Origin: AA29 sp041481445
GTDB lineage: Bacteria > Acidobacteriota > Vicinamibacteria > Fen-336
NCBI GenBank assembly: GCA_041481445.1
Contig: JBGPBV010000094.1
Coordinates: 1 to 26,682, forward strand
DNA length: 26,682 nucleotides
Direction of reading: 5' to 3'
The position numbers and the translations under genes are program-made. Shown piece after piece: positions 6,297 to 12,391 of this stretch. Under the pieces are notes generated by a model. It saw only the letters and a program-made list of their open reading frames with translations. It was not told the origin of the DNA and did not search any database. Numbering within the stretch: the first letter of the stretch is position 1; each line of letters starts with the position of its first letter.

Positions 6297-7610
6297 GTGG
6301 CCCCGAGCAAGGCGGAGAAGCTCGTCGTGGAGGCGGGCGGGCGGGAGGTCGCCATCTCCAACCCGCACAAGGTCTACTTCCCCGAGAAGGGCATCACCAA
6401 GATCGAGGTCGTGCGCTACTACCTGGCGGTGGCCGAGGGCGCGCTCCGAGGCGCGGGCGGCCGCCCCAACGTGCTCGTCCGTTACGCGGACGGGATCCAC
6501 GGCGAGTTCTTCTACCAGAAGCGCGCGCCCGCCTCGCGGCCGGACTGGATCGAGGTGGCGGCCCTCCGCTTCCCGTCCGGCCGCATCGCGGAAGAGGTGG
6601 TTCCGCGCGACGCGGCCACCCTGGCCTGGATGGTGAACCTCGGGTGCCTCGAGCTGCACCCGCATCCGGTGCGGACGGAGGACCTCGATCATCCGGACGA
6701 GCTGCGCGTCGACCTCGACCCCGTGCCGGGCGTGGAATGGCCGCAGCTGGTGGCGGTGGCGCGCGTCGTGCGCGAGGTCCTGTCCGACCTCGGCCTCGTG
6801 GGCTGGCCCAAGACCTCCGGCTCCCGGGGCATCCACGTGAACGTGCGCATCCACCCGCGCTGGTCGTTCACCCAGGTCCGGCGGGCTGCCCTCGCCCTGG
6901 CGCGCGAGGTCGAGCGCCGCGCTCCCACCCTGGCCACCAGCCACTGGTGGAAGGAGGAGCGGCACGGCGTCTTCCTCGACTACAACCAGAACGCGAAGGA
7001 CCGGACGGTGGCCAGCGCGTACTCCGTGCGACCGAAGCCGGACGCGCGCGTCTCCGCTCCCCTGACCTGGGAAGAGCTCGAGGCCTGCCGGCCGGAGGAC
7101 TTCACGCTGCGGACCATGCCGGCGCGGTTCGCCGCCTTCGGCGATCGCCACGCCGCGATCGACGCGCACCCGTGCTCGCTGGAGCGCGTTCTCGAGCTGT
7201 CCGCGCGGCAGGAGTCGGAAGGGCAGGGGGACGCCCCCTGGCCCCCGCACTACGTCAAGCAGGCGGGCGAGCCGCCGCGCGTCGCCCCCTCACGGAAGAA
7301 GGGCGCCTCCCCCACCGGCCGGCGCGTGTCCACCAAGCCCCTCCTCGAAATCGGGCGCGCGCGCGCCAAGGCGGAGGCCCTGGCCGGCCTGGAGAGATGG
7401 AAGGCCCGCCATCCGGAGGCGGCCGCGCACCTCCAGCCCGCCGACGTCCTCGTGGACGCGATGCGCGGGCGCTACACGACCTGGACCCGCGTGCGCGTCA
7501 ACCTCGAGCACGTGCCCGAGGAGCGGCGGCCGGAGCCGGAGCCGCCCGATCCCGACGACGTGCCGGGATGGGGCGGTCCGCCCCGAAAGCGCCGCCCCCC
7601 GGAGGACTGA
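6297..7610 (+). CDS. stand-alone LigD-type primase/polymerase (PolDom) with C-terminal extension
   Basis: This 437-residue protein has the archaeo-eukaryotic primase fold of the LigD polymerase domain, which fills gaps and adds (ribo)nucleotides during bacterial end joining. The catalytic motifs are present: D139-L-D141 (motif I), S174...H180 in SGSRGIH (motif II) and D228 in FLDYNQN (motif III). The polymerase core ends near residue 310. About 125 further residues follow a basic linker and include ADVLVDAMRGRYTTWTRVRV, which I do not recognise as a nuclease or ligase domain. In classical LigD the polymerase is fused to a ligase. Here an ATP-dependent ligase is a separate gene 2.7 kb away on the other strand, and no Ku gene is in the window. 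The GTG start is chosen from the start of homology and the close -10-like hexamer. Confidence 0.88.
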   Translation: MAPSKAEKLVVEAGGREVAISNPHKVYFPEKGITKIEVVRYYLAVAEGALRGAGGRPNVLVRYADGIHGEFFYQKRAPASRPDWIEVAALRFPSGRIAEEVVPRDAATLAWMVNLGCLELHPHPVRTEDLDHPDELRVDLDPVPGVEWPQLVAVARVVREVLSDLGLVGWPKTSGSRGIHVNVRIHPRWSFTQVRRAALALAREVERRAPTLATSHWWKEERHGVFLDYNQNAKDRTVASAYSVRPKPDARVSAPLTWEELEACRPEDFTLRTMPARFAAFGDRHAAIDAHPCSLERVLELSARQESEGQGDAPWPPHYVKQAGEPPRVAPSRKKGASPTGRRVSTKPLLEIGRARAKAEALAGLERWKARHPEAAAHLQPADVLVDAMRGRYTTWTRVRVNLEHVPEERRPEPEPPDPDDVPGWGGPPRKRRPPED

Positions 7611-7620
7611 GCCGCCTCAG
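7607..7620. terminator. short stop-codon palindrome between convergent genes
   Basis: The arms CTGAG and CTCAG pair across a CCGC loop. They include the stop codons of both convergent genes (TGA at 7608-7610, and TCA at 7617-7619 read from the other strand). The stem has only 5 base pairs and no T-run follows, so termination activity is doubtful. It repeats, in smaller form, the design at 3967-3990. Confidence 0.25.
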
Positions 7621-8450
7621 CGCAACCGGTCGGCGTGGGCGCGCACGAACTGCTCGAAGGAGACGGGATCGCGGCCCGTGATGTCCTTCACGCTCGGCGT
7701 GACCTGGCTCATCTTGCCTTCGGAGATGTGGCGGTCGAGGTCGACCAGGGCCTCCGCGTATGCGGGCGGCGTGCCCGCGCCCAGGGCGCCCTGCTTGAAC
7801 TGCTCAGGGGAGATCGCGACGTATCTCACCGGCTTGCCGAGGACGCGCGAGAGCACGGCCGCGAATTGCGTGTAGGTGAGGGCGGCGGGGCCGGTCAGCT
7901 CGTAGGCCTTGCCCTCGTGCCCGGGCCCGGTGAGCACGCGCGCGGCACAGGCACCGATGTCGGCGGCGTCGATGGTGCTGACCGCGCCGTCGCCGGCCGA
8001 GGAATAGAAGGCGCCCTGCGACCGGATCGTCCCCGCCATGTAGTTGAGGACGTTCTGCATGAAGTTGTTGGGGCGGAGGAAGGTCCAGACCAGGCCCGAG
8101 CCCTCGATGTGCTTCTCCACCGCGCGATGCCAGCGGCCGAAGATGAAGCCCTCCTTGTCCGCGCCGAACGCGGAGAGCTTGACCACGTGCTTCACGCCCG
8201 CCCTCTTCGCCTCGTCCACGACGTTCTTCTCCGGCGCCACGGCGCTGGACAGGAGGAACAGCGTGTCCACCCCCTGCAGGGCCGGCCGGATCGTCTCCGG
8301 CTTGTCGTAGTCGAGGGCGACGGAGTCCACGCCCCTGGGCACGTTCTGGGGGCGCGTGCGGTAGCCCGCGCGCACCTTGGCCCCGGCGGCTCCCAGCGCC
8401 TTCACGACCTCGCTCCCGACCGTACCGCTCGCTCCCGTCACCAGGATCAT
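7617..8450 (-). CDS. NmrA-like NAD(P)-binding reductase (atypical SDR)
   Basis: This is a 277-residue Rossmann-fold protein starting MILVTGASGTVG. The G-x-x-G-x-x-G dinucleotide-binding loop lies at residues 6-12. The series VDTLFLLSS, GVKHVVKLSAFGAD and TFLRPNNFMQN is typical of NmrA/azoreductase-like atypical short-chain dehydrogenases. Some members reduce quinones or azo compounds, and others sense the NAD(P) redox state without catalysis. The usual YxxxK active site is not evident. The frame continues upstream to 8504, but the ATG at 8450 is preferred. It is where the fold begins, it has an AAGGAG ribosome site 8 bases upstream, and it avoids overlap with the divergent gene at 8497. The substrate cannot be told from sequence. 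Confidence 0.87.
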   Translation of the reverse strand: MILVTGASGTVGSEVVKALGAAGAKVRAGYRTRPQNVPRGVDSVALDYDKPETIRPALQGVDTLFLLSSAVAPEKNVVDEAKRAGVKHVVKLSAFGADKEGFIFGRWHRAVEKHIEGSGLVWTFLRPNNFMQNVLNYMAGTIRSQGAFYSSAGDGAVSTIDAADIGACAARVLTGPGHEGKAYELTGPAALTYTQFAAVLSRVLGKPVRYVAISPEQFKQGALGAGTPPAYAEALVDLDRHISEGKMSQVTPSVKDITGRDPVSFEQFVRAHADRLR

Positions 8451-8458
8451 GAATTTGT

Positions 8459-8464
8459 CTCCTT
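8459..8464 (-). promoter_or_regulatory. ribosome binding site deciding the reductase start
   Basis: On the minus strand this reads AAGGAG, with 8 bases between it and the ATG at 8450. It supports the shorter 277-residue product over the longer open frame that starts at 8504. Confidence 0.75.
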
Positions 8465-8496
8465 GCTGATAAGGTAACGCCGGCCGGGTCGAATCC

Positions 8497-9270
8497 ATGC
8501 CCATCCGCGAGGACGACCGCCGCCGCCTGGACGAGCAGGGCTACGTGTGCCTGGAGGCGTTCATCGCTCCGGAGCGCCGCCGGCGGCTCACCGACCGCAT
8601 CGACGACCTGTTCGCGGAGGAGGGGGAGGCGGCGGGGGCGGAGTTCCGGCAAGAGCCGGGAGCGCGCCGGCTGGCCAACCTCGTCGACAAGGGGGACGTG
8701 TTCGTGGACTGCATCCTCGACCCGGTCGTCCTCGAGCACGTCGCGTACGTGGTCGGACGTCCCAAGCTGAGCAGCCTCAACGCGCGCTCCGCGAGCCCGC
8801 ACAGCGCGGAGAGGCAACCGCTGCACGTCGACGCCGGCGCCCTGCCCGACGAGCACGGCTACTGGGTGTGCAACACCGTCTGGTTGCTGGACGACTTCAC
8901 CGCGGACAACGGCGCCCTGCGCGTGGTACCCGGCTCCCACCGCTGGGGCCGCCGCCCCCCGGAAGCGCTGGCCGACCCCCAGGGGGCGCACCCGGACGAG
9001 GTGCTCGTCACCGGGCGCGCCGGCGACCTCGTGGTCATGAACTCGCACCTCTGGCACGGCGGCACCGCCAACCGGACGGACCGGCGGCGGCTCGCCCTGC
9101 ACGCGTTCTATTGCCGGTGGGACAAGCCCCAGCAGCAGTACCAGAAGGCGCTCCTGCGGCCGCAAACCGTGGCCCGGCTGTCGCCGGAGGCCCGCGCCCT
9201 GCTCGCCCTGGACGACCCCGGCAACGACGCGATGAGCGCAGAGGGCGGGAAGAGCGGCTTCATGAAGTAG
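8497..9270 (+). CDS. phytanoyl-CoA dioxygenase (PhyH) family protein
   Basis: This is a 257-residue member of the PhyH family of non-haem iron, 2-oxoglutarate-dependent oxygenases. The iron-binding triad is visible as H110-x-D112 (QPLHVDAG) and the distal H187 (SHLWHGG). An arginine within R196-R198 (NRTDRRR) is positioned to bind 2-oxoglutarate. The central ADNGALRVVPGSHRWG stretch at 136-151 is a family hallmark. Bacterial members hydroxylate varied small molecules, so the substrate is unknown. It is divergent from the NmrA-like reductase (46 bases between starts), so the two may share regulation. It converges on the diguanylate cyclase gene. A small hairpin (GCGCC-GAT-GGCGC, 9270-9282) overlaps its stop codon. 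Confidence 0.9.
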   Translation: MPIREDDRRRLDEQGYVCLEAFIAPERRRRLTDRIDDLFAEEGEAAGAEFRQEPGARRLANLVDKGDVFVDCILDPVVLEHVAYVVGRPKLSSLNARSASPHSAERQPLHVDAGALPDEHGYWVCNTVWLLDDFTADNGALRVVPGSHRWGRRPPEALADPQGAHPDEVLVTGRAGDLVVMNSHLWHGGTANRTDRRRLALHAFYCRWDKPQQQYQKALLRPQTVARLSPEARALLALDDPGNDAMSAEGGKSGFMK

Positions 9271-9306
9271 CGCCGATGGCGCGGAGAGGGACCGCCCGTC
9301 GCGTGC

Positions 9307-10332
9307 TCACGCCCCGCGTCCCGTCCCGCCGCGGCGGGCCACGCGATTCCGCCCCGCCTCCTTCGCCGCGTACATCGCCGCGTCCGTCTCCCGGATCCAC
9401 GAGTCCACGGAGTCTTCCGGCCGAAGGCCGGCCACGCCGATGCTGGCGGTGACAACGTGGCCGTCGAGGAGGGACGACTCCGCGATGGCGGCGCGGATCG
9501 CCTCCGCCACCCCCGCCGCGTCCTCTTCCGCGGTGCCGGGCAGGAGGAGGACGAACTCCTCTCCACCCATGCGGAAGAGGAGGTCGAGGCTGCGGGCGCG
9601 GCTGCGCACGGCGGCCACGATCCCCTTGAGGACGGCGTCGCCCGCCTTGTGGCCACGCTCGTCGTTGATCCGCTTGAAGTGGTCGACGTCGATGAGGAGG
9701 AGGGTGGACGGCGAGCCGTGGCGCCGCAGGACCTCGGGCGCGTCCGCCAGGCGCGTCTCCATGTGGCGGCGATTGAAGGCGCCGGTCAGGGGGTCGGTGA
9801 TGGCCTGCTCGACCAGGCGGCGCTGCAGCTCGCCGATGATGTTCTGGATGGCCTCCACGATGAAGCCGGTGAGGGTCAGGGAGACGACGAAGCGCACGGT
9901 GATGCGCATGGTCAGGTAGCGGTAGACCATCGCGGTGGCGATCAGGAGCAGCCCCCCGCTGCAGAGCCGGGCCGTCGTCCGCGGCATCACGAAATAGAAG
10001 AAGAGGAGGACCGGGTAGCACCAGAACGCGCCGATCACGCCCTGGGTGGCCAGGGAGAGCGCGATGGTGGTCGCGATGGGCACGAGGAGGAGGGGATAGG
10101 GGATGGGAGGCCGGCGACCCCGGCGGACGGCCAGCCCGTCCACGACGAAGGTGGCGACCACGCAGACGATCGCGATCCCGAGGGCGACGCGGCCCTTGAG
10201 GAAGTCGTTCACCGCGAAGGGGACGATGAAGACCACGGCCAGGATGGAGAGCGCATACATCACGCGCCCACGCTCCCGGGCCAGCGGGTCGAGGGGATCG
10301 TCTTCCGGCGCCTCCGCCTCGGGGGTGCTCAT
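9307..10332 (-). CDS. membrane-bound diguanylate cyclase (GGDEF)
   Basis: This 341-residue protein should make the second messenger c-di-GMP from two GTP. After a charged N-terminal tail come about six hydrophobic segments (residues 26-45, 48-66, 80-97, 100-118, 124-140 and 148-165), which form an unclassified membrane sensor. The GGDEF domain starts at ITDPLTGAFNRR (178-189). It has the metal site D215-x-D217 (LIDVDHFK) and the active-site loop GGEEF at 256-260. An RSLD sequence at 247-250 lies five residues before that loop, the canonical spacing of the inhibitory RxxD site, so product feedback is expected. The start ATG overlaps the stop of the DNA ligase gene by four bases (ATGA), so it is translationally coupled to a repair operon. 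That coupling is unusual. Confidence 0.9.
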   Translation of the reverse strand: MSTPEAEAPEDDPLDPLARERGRVMYALSILAVVFIVPFAVNDFLKGRVALGIAIVCVVATFVVDGLAVRRGRRPPIPYPLLLVPIATTIALSLATQGVIGAFWCYPVLLFFYFVMPRTTARLCSGGLLLIATAMVYRYLTMRITVRFVVSLTLTGFIVEAIQNIIGELQRRLVEQAITDPLTGAFNRRHMETRLADAPEVLRRHGSPSTLLLIDVDHFKRINDERGHKAGDAVLKGIVAAVRSRARSLDLLFRMGGEEFVLLLPGTAEEDAAGVAEAIRAAIAESSLLDGHVVTASIGVAGLRPEDSVDSWIRETDAAMYAAKEAGRNRVARRGGTGRGA

Positions 10333-11399
10333 GTCCCGGCGCGGCCGAACAGCTCGGCCAGCTCGGCCGGCGGCGTCACCTCGAGCTGGTCGTAGCGGCA
10401 CTCCTCCGGCTTCTTGTCTTCTCGCCAGCGGAGGAAGGTGGTGCCGTGGCGGAAGCGGTCCCCCTGCAGGTGGTCGTACTTGACCTCGCAGACCCGCTCG
10501 ATGCGCAGCGGCTCCCACGACAGGTCCTTGCCCTGGCTCCACCGGCTCTGGCCGCCGGGCCTGCGCGTGAAGCCGTCCATCGCTTCCGCCCACTCCCGCC
10601 AGGGATGGCCCAGGAGCGCGTCCTTGCGCAGCGGCTCCAGCTCCGCCACGAGCTGGCGCCGCCGCTGGGTGGTGAAGGAGGCGGTGACGCCGACGTGATG
10701 CAGGTGGGCACGGGCGTCGTAGAGGCCGAGGAGCAGCGAGCCGACCAGCTCCCCCGGACCGTTCTTGTGCCAGCGGAAGCCGGCCACCACGCAGTCCGCG
10801 GTGCGCGCGTGCTTGACCTTGAGCATCGCGCGCTTGCCCGGCTGGTAGGTGGTGTCCTCGTGCTTGGCGATGACCCCGTCGAGCCCCGCTCCCTCGAAGC
10901 GATGGAACCATTGCCCGGCCAGGCCGCGGTCGCGGGTACAGGGCGTGAGGTGGACGGGGGGCGCGGCGCGCGCGAGGGCCTTCTCCAGCCGCGCGCGGCG
11001 CTCGGACTGCGGGCGCTCGCGCAGGTCGTCGTCCCCCTCCGCCAGCAGGTCGAAGGCGACGAAGGAGGCGGGCGTCTCCGCGGCCAGCTTCGCGGCGCGG
11101 GAAGCGGCCGGATGCAGGCGGAGCTGGAGGGCGTCGAAGTCGAGGCCGTGCGCGCTCGCGATCACGATCTCGCCGTCGACCACGCAGCGAGGGGGCAGGC
11201 TCTGGCGCAGGGCGGGCGGGAGCTCCGGGAAGTAGCGGTCCAGCGGCTTCAGGTCGCGGCTCTGCATGAAGACGCGCTCGCCCTCGCGGAAGACGATGGC
11301 GCGGAAGCCGTCCCACTTGGGCTCGAAGAGCCAGCCCTCTCCGTCCGGCAGCGCGTCCGTGAGCTTGGCCAGCATGGGCTCGAGGGGCGGCTGGATCAC
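10329..11399 (-). CDS. ATP-dependent DNA ligase (LigC/LigD ligase type)
   Basis: This 356-residue enzyme has the nucleotidyltransferase and OB-fold layout of bacterial ATP-dependent ligases used in nick sealing and end joining. The AMP-accepting lysine is K28 in EPKWDGFRA (motif I). Motif III is seen as VVDGEIVI, motif IV as GLDGVIAK and motif V as MLKVKH. The OB-fold part includes the segment RIERVCEVKYDHLQ. It lacks the polymerase and phosphoesterase domains of full LigD and matches the stand-alone LigC size. It begins 13 bases after an exonuclease III gene and ends overlapping the diguanylate cyclase, forming a three-gene minus-strand operon. The stand-alone LigD-type polymerase 2.7 kb away is a likely partner, but this is inferred from family knowledge only. 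Confidence 0.92.
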   Translation of the reverse strand: MIQPPLEPMLAKLTDALPDGEGWLFEPKWDGFRAIVFREGERVFMQSRDLKPLDRYFPELPPALRQSLPPRCVVDGEIVIASAHGLDFDALQLRLHPAASRAAKLAAETPASFVAFDLLAEGDDDLRERPQSERRARLEKALARAAPPVHLTPCTRDRGLAGQWFHRFEGAGLDGVIAKHEDTTYQPGKRAMLKVKHARTADCVVAGFRWHKNGPGELVGSLLLGLYDARAHLHHVGVTASFTTQRRRQLVAELEPLRKDALLGHPWREWAEAMDGFTRRPGGQSRWSQGKDLSWEPLRIERVCEVKYDHLQGDRFRHGTTFLRWREDKKPEECRYDQLEVTPPAELAELFGRAGT

Positions 11400-11412
11400 G
11401 CGCGCCTCGCGA

Positions 11413-12300
11413 TCAGGCGGAGCGCCCGCGGCGCACCGCGATCCGGCTCTCGGCGGAGGACCAGCCGGCGTCGAACGCGTACCCGGGCCCGTCGAGGTCG
11501 ATCACGAGGGGGGCGTGGTCGGACGGGATGGGCTTGCCCTTGCGCGCCTCGCGGTCGATCTCCGCCCACACCGTGCGCGCGCGCAGCGGCTCGGAGACGA
11601 GCAGGTGGTCGATGCGCATGCCGAAGTTCTTGTGGAAGTTCCCCGCCCGGTAGTCCCACCAGGTGTAGCGCCCCGGCTCCGCGTGATGCAGGCGATAGGC
11701 GTCGGTGAGCCCCCAGCGGCACAGGCGCGCGAAGGCCTCGCGCTCCCGCGCGGACACGTGGGTGCCGCCGTGGCAGGCCCGCGCGTCCCAGACGTCGGTG
11801 TCGGTGGGAGCGACGTTGAAGTCCCCGCCCATCACGAGCGGATCACCCGGCGCGGCCGCGCCCTCCAGCCACCCGGCCAGATGGTCGAACCAGGCGAGCT
11901 TGGCCTCGTAGAACGGCGAGCCGAGCACGCGCCCGTTGGGGGCGTAGAGGCACACCACGCGGAGGCCGCCGCAGAGGGCCGAGATCATGCGGGCCTCCGC
12001 CAAGGGGTCCTCGTCGAAGACGTCCTCCGCCTTCGCCGGAGCCGGCGGCGTGCCGAAGTTCGTGACCACGGACTCGATCCCGCAGCGGCTGGCGATGGCC
12101 ACTCCGTTCCGGCCGCCTTCGCCGTGATGGGCGAGCGCGTACCCGAGGTCGCCGAACACCCGGACGGGAGCGTCGCCGTCCGGGAGCTTGGTCTCCTGCA
12201 TGAGGAGGACGTCCGGGCGGGCCCGCCCCAGCCACCAGGTGACCTTCTCCAGGCGGGCCTTGAGCGAGTTCACGTTCCAGGTGGCGATCCTGAGCGGCAT
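11413..12300 (-). CDS. xthA: exodeoxyribonuclease III (paralogue 1)
   Basis: This is a 295-residue member of the exonuclease III / AP endonuclease family. It cuts DNA at abasic sites and trims 3' blocked ends. The expected residues are present: N9 (TWNVNSL), E36 (QETK), the YAPNG stretch near 119-123, D160 and N162 (GGDFNVAP), a downstream RIDH aspartate and the catalytic SDH histidine (SDHAPL). Length is slightly above the usual 260-280. It is the first gene of a minus-strand run with DNA ligase 13 bases downstream. An AP endonuclease followed by a ligase makes sense for base-excision repair or end processing. It is divergent from the TPR protein gene and the starts are close, so the promoters may overlap. 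Confidence 0.93.
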   Translation of the reverse strand: MPLRIATWNVNSLKARLEKVTWWLGRARPDVLLMQETKLPDGDAPVRVFGDLGYALAHHGEGGRNGVAIASRCGIESVVTNFGTPPAPAKAEDVFDEDPLAEARMISALCGGLRVVCLYAPNGRVLGSPFYEAKLAWFDHLAGWLEGAAAPGDPLVMGGDFNVAPTDTDVWDARACHGGTHVSAREREAFARLCRWGLTDAYRLHHAEPGRYTWWDYRAGNFHKNFGMRIDHLLVSEPLRARTVWAEIDREARKGKPIPSDHAPLVIDLDGPGYAFDAGWSSAESRIAVRRGRSA

Positions 12301-12328
12301 CACGACATAGCCTACCCCGTCCGCAGAA

Positions 12329-12357
12329 TTGACGTTCCCGGACGGCGACCCTATCCT
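12329..12357 (+). promoter_or_regulatory. sigma-70-type promoter before the TolB/TPR gene
   Basis: A TTGACG -35 box at 12329-12334 is followed, after exactly 17 bases, by TATCCT at 12352-12357. Five of six bases fit the -35 consensus, and the -10 is moderate. A start near 12364 is predicted. The first TTG of the open frame is the -35 box itself, so translation from 12329 is unlikely if this promoter is used. The TATCCTTTTCC run also resembles the one at 6282-6292. Confidence 0.55.
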
Positions 12358-12391
12358 TTTCCCGGCCGCACCCTTGCCCCGCAAGCCCGCC

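Noticed and set aside
6252..7250. N-terminal extension of the minus-strand ACT/GlnE-like frame
   Set aside because: It is antisense to the polymerase gene and has no recognisable domain. The GTG at 6251 is the sensible start.
9270..9282. GCGCC-GAT-GGCGC hairpin at the end of the PhyH-like gene as a terminator
   Set aside because: The stem is only 5 base pairs with no T-run, and such stems are frequent by chance at this GC content.
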